Below are positions 1-12,856 of a stretch of 64,000 nucleotides of DNA, in pieces (the stretch's first letter is position 1; every line of letters begins with the position of its first letter). This DNA is from Rotaria sordida. Its lineage: Eukaryota; Rotifera; Eurotatoria; Philodinida; Philodinidae. The position numbers and the translations under genes were made by a program. The notes below the pieces were generated by a model that saw only the letters and a program-made list of their open reading frames with translations, ran no database searches and was not told the DNA's origin. The DNA lies in contig CAJNOL010000009.1 of NCBI GenBank assembly GCA_905250125.1, positions 62,001 to 126,000 of the forward strand, read 5' to 3'.

Positions 1-1048
1 ATTACTGAAATTTTATATTTTTTTTAAATTGTTATCTTTCATAACGTTAGATGTATTAAATTAAATGTCTCATTTGAAAACAGAAGGCAAGAAATACTCT
101 TAAGTAATTAAATAATAACAAAAACATTGTCTAATCGTCACAAAGTAATTTATGTATCTCTCAGGACTAAATGATATAAGACATTTAGCATTATTCAAGA
201 TAATTATACCGACCGTCAGAAAACGACTGTAAAACTTTGTATTACTGAATTAAGTTTCACGATAGGTCACCATAATCTTTCATTCGATTTTTACGAACCG
301 CTATTTCCTCTAAGAAACGACTATCGTCTGTTTCCTAATATTTTCTTCGTTTTATGAAACGACGGAAAACGACGACATACTAGCGCTATTTTTCTTGGAT
401 CTCGATATTATCATAAAATAATCAAACTAATCTTATACATATATATATATATATATGTGTGCGTTATCGTAGAATAAACAGTGCTCTGTGAAAATGAGAT
501 ATTGTCTGATTTTGTTCGAGTTTTTACTTTCGAAAATCCATATTAAATATTCCTATCATAAATTTCAAAACTGTATTAGATTTTTTTTAATGAAAGAAGA
601 TTTGTGCATTCCTTTCCGTATTTTTTTTAACCATATACGTTGAAAAGAAAATGCAATATAGTGAACTGCGTACATCATGACGAAAAATTATTGAATAAAC
701 TTTTTCATTTATGTCGTTCATTTTGATAGAAACTGATTTATGCAGGAAACTTCTTCTATGTGCATATATATATATCAGTTACAAAATGATCATATTCGAA
801 AATAAACGTATTACATTATACTGCACATAAAACATCCGTTTTATTTATGACATATTTCCTTTACTAGATTAGATTATGTGTGATAATAAATTATTTTTTT
901 GACTGAAATATTTCATGTTGTTTATATTTTTTCATTACATAGTAATCTTGCAAATCATCTTGAAGATTTCAATTATGACGATAAAAGAACGATGTTACTA
1001 TTACGATTAGTGCCTTGTAGTAATAAAAAAAATTGAATCAATTAACGT
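1..1048. other. Non-coding AT-rich stretch
   Basis: No open frame with coding character and no RNA gene was seen. It contains a short (AT)n microsatellite near 437-456 and T-rich tracts. Confidence 0.6.
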
Positions 1049-1152
1049 GCTGTGATGGCCGAGTGGTTAAGGCGTCTGACTTGAATCACGAAGTGTCAGT
1101 GACAAGTTATCAGATGGGTTCTCCCGCGTAGGTTCGAATCCTACTCGCAGCG
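1049..1152 (+). tRNA. tRNA-Ser (UGA) with a 23-nt intron
   Basis: This is a class II tRNA with a long variable arm. The acceptor stem pairs GCTGTGA (1049-1055) with TCGCAGC (1145-1151), followed by discriminator G. The A box is TGGCCGAGTGG and the B box is GGTTCGAATCC. Removing 1086-1108 leaves an anticodon stem TCTGA/TCAGA with loop CTTGAAA, so the anticodon is TGA. The removed 23 nt lie between positions 37 and 38, the canonical place for a nuclear tRNA intron. A T-run after 1158 can serve as RNA polymerase III terminator. The alternative, a pseudogene disrupted by an insertion, is unlikely because every stem is intact. Confidence 0.9.
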
Positions 1153-2544
1153 TTTCCTTTTTTATGTTAATTTGTTTTTGTCGTTCCACTATCATCCTTA
1201 CAATGTGATGAGCCATTGTCATGCAGAAAAAAAATTATTGAATCTATTTTTGCTTTTTTAATAGAAAGATTTTCGAATAAGTGGGTATACAGTATCTAAT
1301 TATCAATGCAGAAAAATAAAGGACACAGACACACTCGAAAATAAATTTATGTCGAAGAAAACTTCCGAGTATTGAAATAATATTGATGTTATTTGATCTA
1401 TTCGTCCTACATTTTATTATTTTTTTTCTGCAAGCTTGATAATATAAGTGTCATTAAACTGTAGTTCGTCATTGTAGTTCATACATGGAAGAATGAATAT
1501 ACTATGATTTGAACCTTAGATAGTAGTAACCTTCATTGAACTTATTATATTTCTGAACTTCTAACCGCTATATACTAGGAAAAATAAATAGAATACGATC
1601 AGTAGCAACAACATAATCAAGGATGAGTTAAACTGAATATCATTAATGTTCTTGATAACCAACAGCGAGAAATCGACAAGTAGGAATGTTGAAATCGGAG
1701 TCAGATAGAATCAATTAAATAATCGTCTAACATACAAACATAATAAAACTGTAGTTGTTAGTCTATTGTAATGTATTAAATTCGCTGGTAGATAAATAAA
1801 AATAGAATTTAGTAATCATAATAGAAGAGGCAGAATAGAAAAGAAGAAATAGAAACAAAATTTATCAATAAATATATAAAGAATAATGAAGTAATGTTTT
1901 CGATAATAAAAATTCTCATGTTTTATAAATTGCAAAACAAATAATATTTTCTGAAAGAAATTTCTTATATTTAAGAATATATTTTTTTGTATCATCTCAT
2001 CTCATTATTTAAATTTTAATCATATTTAAAAGTTTCCATAGTTGAATTGTCGATGAAATCATTACTAATAATTAATATTTCTCAATCGAAAATATCATTA
2101 ACATTTTGACATCGTTCTTTTTCATCTTGTTGACTTTTAACAGAAAAAAAACAAATAATAACCAAAAAAAAAAAGAATATATTTAATTTCCATCTCGAAT
2201 TTTAAAATATATAAAGTACTAAATTATTTGAATAAGATGAAGACGAATAGATTACCCAAGTAAACAGAGGTAACTAATGAATCAAGGTATATTCATAAGA
2301 AATTTTTTTTCTAAAACCAAAGCTCTGATTGTTTTTTTCGAGTTCATGTGAAGTAGACATTTATTATAAACAGTGAACAATATTTTTTTGAATTTATATA
2401 TGCATAAAAAGGACATGATTCTTTTTTCTGATTATTCTCGTTTATCAAATGTTTGTTTGTTTTTTTTGTTATCGATTCTTTCTTTGAGAAAAACAAATTA
2501 ATAATTATAGCAAGAAAAAAAAAATAGTTCGAAATTTTTCTTTT
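1153..2544. other. Intergenic, nothing recognised
   Basis: AT-rich sequence between the tRNA and the 3' end of the GPCR gene. No coding or structured element was seen. Confidence 0.55.
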
Positions 2545-4545
2545 CTATGTGCATAGCACCTCAGTAGTTTTTGATGTTGGTTTTGATGGTAATGAAGAAT
2601 AAGCTACGACTGGTGATCGATCGCCATGTTTTCGTCTTCGATGTGATTTATTTAATGTATTTGTTTGTGTTGCAACTGTAATATGACACGAACTATGATT
2701 ATCTATTGATAATTTACGTTCATCATTTGCTGATTCTCGTCGATCATATTGTGATAATAATTCTGTTGTAAGACGTGATGATGATGAACAAGCAGTACCA
2801 CCACCTGCATTTGATATTCCAGTTATTGGATTTAATTGTGATAAATGTGAAGCAACTGATGATCGTATCTGGTAATCAGTTTTTCGATATTTTGAATTAA
2901 AATTCTTTATATAATTTTCTGTCATGCGTCGATTACGTAAACTGTGATTAGCTCCATAAAGATGTCGTTTTGAATATCGACAACAAAGTACGTCAATAAA
3001 TGATGAACGAAAATTTTTTGACATAAAACCATATAGAATTGGATTTGTACACTAAATAGAAAAAAGAAAACCTTTTTTTTTTGTCTCCAAAAAGTATTTT
3101 AATCTTATTACATACAGAATTAAGATAAGCAAAAACATTGGCCAACATTGTTAAAATATCCATATATGTAGCAAATGTATGACTTGTATTTCTTGAAAGT
3201 ATAACATTTGAAATAAATAATAATTGCATAAAAAACCAACATAATGCATAAGTTAAAATAACAGCTAATATCATACGCGTTGCACGTCGTTTACTTTTCC
3301 CAACTGATTGACCACGAGTTCCACGTAAAAATTTTAACATTAATCCATAGAGAATAACAATTATTGTTAACGGAAGTGCATAAAGAAATATAACAAAACC
3401 AAGCCAATAGAAACTTGCTTCAATAGGTAAAATTTGAATTGGACCATTACTAGCTATATCATCTGTATTATTATTAAATAATGAAATAGTTCTAGAAAAA
3501 TTCATTGTTTCAAAAAGAGTTGTATTCGGCGTTATGGATATACTATCAAAATCTAATTTTAAATAACGCAATAGACAATACATAGATACAGATGATTGAT
3601 CACCTCCAAATTTGATGACAGTAAATAATGACCCGATAATCATAGATATAGAAATACCAATTAACCAAAGAGCTCTATAAGAAAGAAAAAAGAACTGAAT
3701 AAATTTTACTAAGAGCAATAGTGCATGGAGTAAATGTATGCATGATAATTTGTTATAATGAAAGAAAACATTTTTGTTGAGATATTTAACCTTTAATTAA
3801 ATATTCTATAGGAGTGGCTTTGACCTATAATTATTTTTTCGATTTTATTTGACAAAAACAAAGAATGCTAATTTTAATTGTATATGGATTTCCTCTAGAA
3901 ATATTAGTGATTGTTGTTTTTCTTTTTGAGATTATAATCAAAGCCTTTGAGAATGAACAATGAAGAAAAAAAAATCATACATAATAGATATTGTCGTATT
4001 TTTTGTTGTTCGATAATTTGCAAAGGAATCAACAGCATGAACAACAGCAAGATAACGATCAATTGACATGAATACAAGCAAATATATGCTCATAAAAGCA
4101 GATAAGTGATTAATGAATTGCGCTAGAATAAAAGAAAGATACAATTTAGAATAAAAACAAAGAAAAAAAAACATGAAATAAATAAATTTGGTAAAAATTG
4201 ACATCAGAAGATTTTTTTTTTTCCTAATTTACCTAATTTACAACCAACTTCTGCAAAAGGCCAACGACCAAAAAAACTAAATAGAGTCGTTGGTATACAA
4301 ACAATAATAAATAAAATATCAGCAAGTGCTAAATTAAATATTAATAAATTTGTGGTCGTTTGCATGCCTTTATTAAGTCCAATACCAATGAGTACTAGTG
4401 AATTACCAATAAGACCAAGTACAAAAAAAGTACTAAATAAACATATTTTAAGAATACCCAATTTAAATTCATTTCCAATTGTAACACCATTACTGATCTC
4501 TATTGATGTAGTATCATTTAAATATGAGGGGGCGTTTAAGTCCAT
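2545..4545 (-). CDS. Class A neuropeptide GPCR, allatostatin-A/galanin receptor-like (4 exons)
   Basis: Predicted plasma-membrane receptor for a peptide ligand. Exons on the minus strand are 4545-4233, 4122-3981, 3674-3116 and 3051-2545. All junctions are GT..AG and the joined frame gives 506 residues. Seven hydrophobic segments are present. TM2 has the LALAD motif. A Cys at the TM3 start can pair with the Cys of MYCLL in loop 2. TM3 ends in DRY (residues 126-128, followed by LAVVH), and TM7 ends in NPILY (341-345). The intracellular tail is long and rich in Ser and Arg. The TM2-TM3 sequence most resembles allatostatin-A and galanin receptors; that assignment comes from family knowledge. TM6 reads CWFF (297-300), where most class A receptors have CWxP, so the usual TM6 proline is missing. 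The ligand cannot be told from sequence alone. Confidence 0.87.
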
Positions 4546-7500
4546 TTGATTATAATAATAAATAAAATTATGTTAAATAGTTATATTGTCTCTCTAGACA
4601 TAGATAATAATAGTGAAATAAAGAGACGATTATATCCTAAAACAAAATGTGAATAACTAAAAACGTTTTTAATTTATTATCTATTATTTATCAGACAAGA
4701 CTATATGGTAATTGTCATCAGACAAAAATAATAATGACTGATCTAAAAACCCTTAATCTGATGAAAATGTGGAGGAGAAAAAGAGAATGTCTCCTCCGCT
4801 CGTCAAAAATACAAGATGTGCACTAGCACTATGATCTCCTACTCCAGATAGAGCGTCGATTCCAATTCCATTAGTAAGCCGAGCACTATGATCCCAATAG
4901 TCAAACTGTTAAGATGAAAACGGCATAGTAGCGATGGTAGGGTTGAAAGAAAAAGTGCTAGAAGAAAAAGAGTCGCAAGAGAAAGAAAACAAACTGACTC
5001 GTTGACTGTGCTATAATAGAAAACACAGATTTGAATATTGTTGTAACTAGATTCTTATTGAATAAGCTCATAATTTGACGTATACCTGGTATAAATACTA
5101 CATATACATATCTATCTATATATGTATATATGTATATGAGAGCATCAATCGACAAATGACATCTGGATAGAGTAAATCTATATTGATCATTTGTTGCAAT
5201 CAAACGGAGAGAAAAACATAAAAAAAAAAAGAATAATTAGATTTTTACGGTTTCTATAAATGTATGGGCAGTCAGTTCTCATCATGGAAAAAAACGGTTG
5301 AGTGAATAAATAGTTTTTCTTTTTCAGTGCTCACTTTGATATAGTACTATGATGACTGAACCTCTTGTTTTTCTGCCACATTCTTATCATATCAATATAG
5401 TAAATAGACTATCGAGAAACATCTAGTGAAATAAAAAATAAATGAATAAAATTGTTGTCATTTTAAGTTTTATTATAATATTTTTTTATAAAAAGAAGGA
5501 TAATATAATAATTATGTGTAAGTTGATGATGTTTACTAATATGGTGACGAAAGATAATAGATTATGAGAGAATCTGTTTTTTTGTCTAACGCTCTTACTC
5601 TATTATCTCATTAAGTACAATGAGCCTTTATTTTGTTTTGCACGTAATCATATAACAGTTCAACATATACATTGACCAAGATAGATAGAATATCGATTAA
5701 GTACAATTTGTAACAGAGAAGTTTACCAGAGAACAGGTAAAGGATATACGCTAATGTGTTACTGCTCTTTTACTAATGTATCTATACACTAATCGATACG
5801 AGTCGGCATTATCAAGTTGAATAACAGTAGAAAAAGAGCTGATGGCTGATGCCATTCATCCATTTATATGACTTCTCTATGTCTCTCATTCAATGATTGT
5901 GTTTATATCTATTTGGACATATTGCTTGTACATATATTCATATATACACACGTCATTATTGCTAAAAGATGTTATTTTTACTTATCCGGACACTTCTATC
6001 GTCACCCACCGTTTAGCCAATTGTTCAAATGGCAGGCAGCTGCTCTCTATTCTAGCACTATGATGATGATGATGATGATATAAATCCGTTTCTCTTTCTC
6101 TCTCCTCTCTTGATTTTGCTCATTTTAATACACGAGGAGCTGGGACGACAATAACGATGTTTCACATTACTCAAAATTCCCTTTCGGCAATATAGAACGA
6201 CTGTAAGAGAAGTAGAAGAGGATATTACTGTTGTCTATAGACGGACTAATGAAATGAAAACAGACAATATTCTTGAAGATAGAAAAAAAAAGATTATGCA
6301 TACGCAATACATAATTATACATACATAATATTTTTTTAACATACATTCTACTAAATGAATATTTTGTTTTTATCTAGTTTGTCATTTGACTATATTTAAG
6401 ATGTTTTCGAATAATTCTCTGTTTATTATTATAGATATAGATGATAATATATAGATTTACAAAGAGAAATATATATAACTAATCGAAAGAATAATATTAA
6501 ATAATTCAATAGATTGATTCTATCAGTATTTTTCCTTTCAAACAATTACAATGATGACAATATTAATTAAGAGAACGGTTTTTTTTTTTGTGAATAATAT
6601 GCATGAATTATGGCAGCAAATTAATTTAAAATTAATACTTCTTTTTTATGTTGATGAAGAGTTATTGTGTTCTTCTTTATATAATTGTCTATTTAGACAT
6701 GTTTTCTGTCTTTTAGTCGAATGAATTAAATAAATGATTGAATATAAGCGAACAAGCGTGCAGCGACAAAAAGTAACACTTATGTGCTTGTCGAGCGAGT
6801 AGTCTAATTAAATGAAATTGTCTACATGGATGTCAATTTACTTCTTTTTTTCCTTTTCTTTTTTTCATCAAAAAAAATCCATAAAAGATAAATATAAAAT
6901 AATGTCCATGTTAGTATTTCATGAATCTTTTTATCGAACAGTAAGATGCATACATATCCGGAATTTCTACTTGGATACAGTATAAGTAGAAATATGTCTA
7001 CACACATGTAGAATAGAAGGATGACTATGTTGCCTTTAGAAGAAAATTCGATTATCGAAACGGCAAAGACAGCTCGTCAATAGCAATAGAACATCATACT
7101 GCTGTTTTTTTTTTGTATGCAAATGAGACATCCAGCTAATTTTTTGTCTTTTTTCTTTTTTACTATCTATATGAAAAGATAGAATCAGCGTAGAATTCAT
7201 TCGGAATGTGCATGAGGGCAAAGAACAAAGACTGAGTCCTTGTCCTTTTTTTTTTTTTTACTATACATTATCGATTTAGTTCTTCAATGTCGTATATATG
7301 CATTTATTTCTTTCGTTGACGTATACAATAGTCATTCATTATTTCTATTCTTCTCTTTTGATTGAAAATATTTGATTTGTAAAAATAACAAAAACTATTT
7401 GACAACTTATTCAGAAAATTCCCATTCATAACATTTGTCGATCGATAAATATGATAATTAGGTACTAATTCATGTGAATAAATGACTAAATATTGTTTTC

Positions 7501-10500
7501 TGAATCACGTTTCTTACATGAGAAATTTCTTCGTTTAATGATGAGAAGCTGAATATATACAAAAAAAAAATCCATTCATCACGTATATGATAGTGCCGAG
7601 ATGCATAACAACACTACAAATAAATAGAAAACGACATCATTCATTATAAAATATAATGATGTAAAATAATATGCTCCTGATTAACAAGAAAAAAAAAGAA
7701 AAGATTATATTCATCTAAGTAATGATCTAAGATTTTCATAAGTCATAACTACTTGAGACGAATCAATTAATATATGATTCTTGAGATTTTACAATGAATT
7801 GAATTAAAGAAGGAAATGAAACATCTGATACATGATAGAAATTCTTTTCTTTTTTAGTAATAAAAAAGAAAAAATAACTTTCTCATAACTAACAACCATG
7901 AAAATTATTTGTTAATTCAATCACAATTCTGTTTAATGATATTAGATATATCATTACATATTTACTATGCTTGAATTAATAGGAAGTCAAATACCAGCAG
8001 TTAAAGATAAAATGAAATTCTGATAATTATTGTTCTTTTGCTAAACTAATGGCTATAAAATCATTTTAAAATACAAACAAAATGACTATCGAACTATCTA
8101 AATTAAATGTAATCATGCAAGTAATTATTTCTATTCTATTGTTTTCTCTTGTATAAAATAAAAAATGCTGATTTGACAACTATCAAATAATAATCATTTC
8201 TAAAAACTCTCATGACAGTCTCAAGATTAATAATGTTATCAATCAAATGAAATATATGATGACCTTAAAAAGAAATAACAGAACTTATTTACCTTTTTTT
8301 TCTATTGAATTACATGTATGCTATGGTTGCAGTGGTTGAGGTCGATAGATTTTTCGAAAGATTCAACCATGATTAACAATATATTCTTTTACTTGTTGAC
8401 CTGCATAAAGACTTATATTTGAAATGATATTATTTATTTTTTTTAAGTCAATTAAAAATGTCGTAATATTTTGTTTTCTGTATTTTTCAAAATGAGTGAT
8501 GTTTGCTGTCAATATGTAAATTTGATTTTTCTTTTTGAGATATTAAATTGACATATATTATATTTTTAGAAAAATCATTTCATTTTATCATAATAAATTT
8601 GATTATGCTGTACATTATTTATGAACTCTTTAGTCTTGAAATAATTTTTACGGAGAAAACTTTCAAACACGACATATTATTTATCTAATATCTATATTTC
8701 AAATGAGAACAAGACTTGTTTTCAATCACATTATTTTCATCGAAAGAATTCTTCCTTATTTGTTTCTTTAATAAGATTTTATGCTTGATGCAAGTTGTCG
8801 TCGATTGCCTTGAGCTATACAAATGTAATTCGTATCTGTCGCATACTGTCTGTTAGTATGGATCGTACAAACTCGAGTCTATTCAATATAGTTAAGTGAT
8901 GACGGACAGTGAAATAACAATACTTGAAGCATTCAATGAAATCTCTTTCTTATCGAGTACTTATATGAAAGCAGCTGCGTTCTTATAGTATAGATCGAGT
9001 ATTGTGAAGTTTAATTCTTCTATGTATTTGTCAAGTATTATCGATCTTATTATCATTTTAATCAGTTAGGTACGTTATGTATTCGGTTATTAAAAGATAA
9101 TATAATTATAATTTACTATGTGATGTAAAGAAAAATTTTTATATTCGAAATCTTTTCGTTACCATTCTTAGATAGTAGACTTACATTGATAATAATAATA
9201 ATAATCAATGAGATATATGACAAAAAATATTCTTAGCAGTCATGGATTTAACTAAACAGAATCGATTATATAAATATATAAACAGTTCTTCTTTAAGAAA
9301 ATTTTGAGTTCAATGAAATATAATCACTTCTTTTTTTCACATCGATAAATCTAGTTTCAATTCTACTTAAATATCCAACATATGTGATGTGTGTTGTATA
9401 TAATTTGTATTATAAAAATGAAGTCAATACAGTTTTATTTTGAGAAATTAATGGAATTGTTGTTTATATTTGAAGTGATGAGTCAAAACAAAAAACCAGC
9501 TTTCAAACTATGCAAACTTAATGAAAACGTAAGGTACTTTTTTATTTACTTTATTAATATCAATCTTATAAGAGACTATTGAATAATTAAAATATTAATG
9601 AGAATCGTAGAGTTCAATACAAAAAAAAAAGAATTTCTAAGACATAAAATAGAAATACAATTAAAATATGATTTATATTTTCCATATGAAAGAAATCTAT
9701 TCACATTTTTGACGTACAACACAATGAATATATATCGATCTGTTTGAGTCACATTTATTTCCATAGGGTTTTGGATAACATCACAACTACAGTTAGTAGC
9801 AAATACTACGTTCAAATACTGGTCTAATTTATCTTAAAAATTATTTGTGATCAATTCTTGCTCTCTCTTTTCTTCTAGATATGTGTCTTGCGAAAGTTGG
9901 ATATGTAAGAGAATGCATGCATTCTCAATCATGGAAAATTATCCAGTCAATATATATTTCATCGGAAGAGACCTCGTTGAAATCAATACTATTGATTTTC
10001 AGTAATGTGTCTATTGCTAATGCTTACATTTCATGATTTCTATTTGGATGAGGGAAACTATTGGCGATAGTCTCAGATAATACTTGCAGTTTCTGTCTAT
10101 ATTTTTGTACAGTATGTATCCAAAAAATAAAAGAAAACGAATTATCATTGAAATAAATAATTATTCTTTCGATAATCTTCTTATTTCGTAATGTGTGTTT
10201 CAATAATCAGACAGATCAACAATTATTCTTTATTAGCCAGCGTAATGAGTAAAATCTTTTTTGAGTTGTATATTACTTCTGGGAGACATTCTTGAATATA
10301 ACTACATCATAACCTTGAGATCCATATACAAGGCCTATTGAGATTAAAGTAACATATGGTGAGAGACAATATATCAATAATTGTTGATAGTCTTCTGTGA
10401 ATACATTGCTTATGTCGATACATACACTCAAATTGAGTTCGTCATTATCATTATTACGAATGATAAATAAGAAAGCATATCAAAACTAATAGTTACATTC

Positions 10501-11545
10501 TTTGTTATGCAATAATAATGAAATTAAATCATTCTTATTAACTCAATACTCAAAAAAATCTTTACACAAGAAGAAATATCTAATAAAACTTAATACTATT
10601 TTCCACTATACTGCAACGATTGTTTTAATAGGAATTATAAGAAAGATTTATATTCTCATTGCTGCTATAACAATCAAGGCGAGCGTATTTCGATAAGTGA
10701 GACTTTCATTATCTTTGTTGATACAAAGAAATATAAGTACAATAATTAATTCAATTTTTGTTTAGATCTTACCGTATTAGTTAAACGAAATTTGTCAGAT
10801 ATGACCACAGTTACATCTACTGATCTAACTGATTCAGCATATAATTAATTGTAAAATCCTTTTCAACTGCCAATCGATTCATTTAATACACTACATAGTA
10901 GATACTCGGAAAACATCGTGTGATGAGTAACGTTTAAGATGCAATCACTGATCCTAGAATAGTTGAGAATAATACAGAACGAACAAACCGTACTCAACTA
11001 TATTCACTAGATTTTTTTTTACCTCAAATTATCATCAAATAGTTTGTTGACTTGTATCTATCATTGTAATGATATTGTTATTTGGTATTGAGTGCCAATA
11101 GTTGGATATGAATTGCTGGTAATCTCAAGGAAAGAAGTAGGTGATGATACGTTCTTCTCATTTGATTATCCTTTTAACATGACAGTGAATTCTATGGATA
11201 ATATCTATGGTACTGATATAGAAAAACCATTGTATCTAAATCTTTCCCGTCGGTCAATCTGTTTTTAATAGAATTGCTGGAAAGAAAAGTATTTGTGATA
11301 ACAGTTTGAATTTACTCTACCCTTCTTATTCCTTGACACTTAATACTTTGTTAAATTTATATATATAACTGATTCATTTCAATATTCGATACAAAAATTT
11401 ATCTATTATTAAAAAAACTGATTGAAATGAACAAATATAATTCAGTTTTCAAAAGTTTTAAAAATAATCTATTACATCAACTATTGTAGAACGAATCATC
11501 AGTTATTGTTTTGTCTGTATAATAATAAACTTATTTTCTTTTTTC
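4546..11545. other. 7-kb gene-poor stretch
   Basis: No gene or recognisable pseudogene was found. Short open frames here are biased to Phe, Ile, Lys and Tyr, as expected from AT-rich noise. The region contains an ATG/GAT trinucleotide run at 6059-6080, several homopolymer tracts, and presumably the promoter of the GPCR gene just above 4545. No tRNA and no clear inverted-repeat element was seen. Confidence 0.5.
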
Positions 11546-12856
11546 TTATAATTGAATTTGATGTAAATTTATACTATTTGAAGTTGCTACGACGAATAGA
11601 TTTGATCCAAATGTTGAAGCAAAATGAGGAGATGGTGTATATGAACATGATCCTTTCAATCTTCCATCTTTTGTAAGATGTAAAAGACGACTTAAATCAT
11701 GATAGACAACAATCCATTCATCATAATTAAATATACAACAACGAATTTGAACTTTTTGATTATCTGCACTATCAAGTGGAAGAAACCATAAACAATTTAA
11801 TGTTTTTGAAGATCTTAATTCAACACGTATTCTTCTTTCTAATTGATTTTCAATAATGAATAAAAGTTTTTCATCATTATAAATTAGATCATGAATTCCT
11901 TCATCTTTTGAACATGTATCAGGAGATTTCCATAGTTTGACAAATTCTATTGATGGTGATAATTTCAATTCTATAATAGATGAACCACGTTTATATGTTG
12001 CTAGATATAGAGATTTATTAGAACATGTACCACAACACCAATTATATTTAGTTGCTATTTGAATATTTTCGATAGACATTTTATTTTCATCAAGAAGAAA
12101 AACATTCTTTTCATCAATAAGAATAAATCGTTCTAATACTGATGACCAAAACATATCCCAAATTTCTCCAAAAGGCCATAAAGTTTTTTTAATAACTGTA
12201 AATTCTTGATCTACTAAACATAAATATGATTCTTGATGTATTAATAAAAATTTTTCATTTGTTGCTAATGAAGCCCAATTTTTTTTCGTACAATTAATTG
12301 TTTTAATTATTGGAGAAAGTGATGAAAGATCAAATTGATATGGATTTGATTCTTTAATTCGAATTAAATTATCATTAGTAATAAATGATTGAATTTGAAT
12401 ATCAAATGATGTTTGTTCAATTTTATTGATTTCTTTTGCTAGAGCATTAATTTTATACTTTAAAGAATCAATATATTGAAATGTTACTTCTTGTTTATAG
12501 ATAAGTTTAGTTAATTTTGATCGTATTTCATCAATATTTTCTCGTTGTTTATCAATTTTTATATTCATATATTGTGTAAGTTGATAACATTTTTCTTCAA
12601 TGAATTTATCAATCTTTTTGTAACAATCTATACGCCATTGCTCCAATCTTTTACGAACAATATCAATTATATTTTCAATTTCCATTGTATTAACTCGATT
12701 TTCTAGAATATTAATCTGATTAACAAAAGGATCTAATTGAGATATAAATAAATCTTGATGTTCTTTCAAATGAATTCGACATATATTTTGTTGGCAACAA
12801 TGACATATGGCATACGATGTATGTTTGCATTTGTTAATAGTGCATGTTGATGGCAT
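11546..12856 (-). CDS. B-box zinc finger / coiled-coil protein with beta-propeller-like C-terminus
   Basis: Single-exon protein of 436 residues. The N-terminus carries a B-box-like zinc site: C5, C10, C18, C21, C26, H29 and H33. Residues about 40-155 are a charged helical region that looks like a coiled coil. The C-terminal half (about 190-436) has repeating beta-rich segments with Trp/Phe-Asp pairs, as in NHL or Kelch-like propellers. There is no RING finger ahead of the B-box, so it is not a complete TRIM ubiquitin ligase; a scaffold or partner-binding role is inference. Intronless B-box/propeller proteins of this sort are common in bdelloid genomes (general knowledge). The start at 12856 is the first Met and puts the zinc site at the extreme N-terminus. 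Confidence 0.75.
   Translation of the reverse strand: MPSTCTINKCKHTSYAICHCCQQNICRIHLKEHQDLFISQLDPFVNQINILENRVNTMEIENIIDIVRKRLEQWRIDCYKKIDKFIEEKCYQLTQYMNIKIDKQRENIDEIRSKLTKLIYKQEVTFQYIDSLKYKINALAKEINKIEQTSFDIQIQSFITNDNLIRIKESNPYQFDLSSLSPIIKTINCTKKNWASLATNEKFLLIHQESYLCLVDQEFTVIKKTLWPFGEIWDMFWSSVLERFILIDEKNVFLLDENKMSIENIQIATKYNWCCGTCSNKSLYLATYKRGSSIIELKLSPSIEFVKLWKSPDTCSKDEGIHDLIYNDEKLLFIIENQLERRIRVELRSSKTLNCLWFLPLDSADNQKVQIRCCIFNYDEWIVVYHDLSRLLHLTKDGRLKGSCSYTPSPHFASTFGSNLFVVATSNSINLHQIQL

Noticed and set aside
6059-6080. Trinucleotide run
   Set aside because: Simple microsatellite; no evidence of function.
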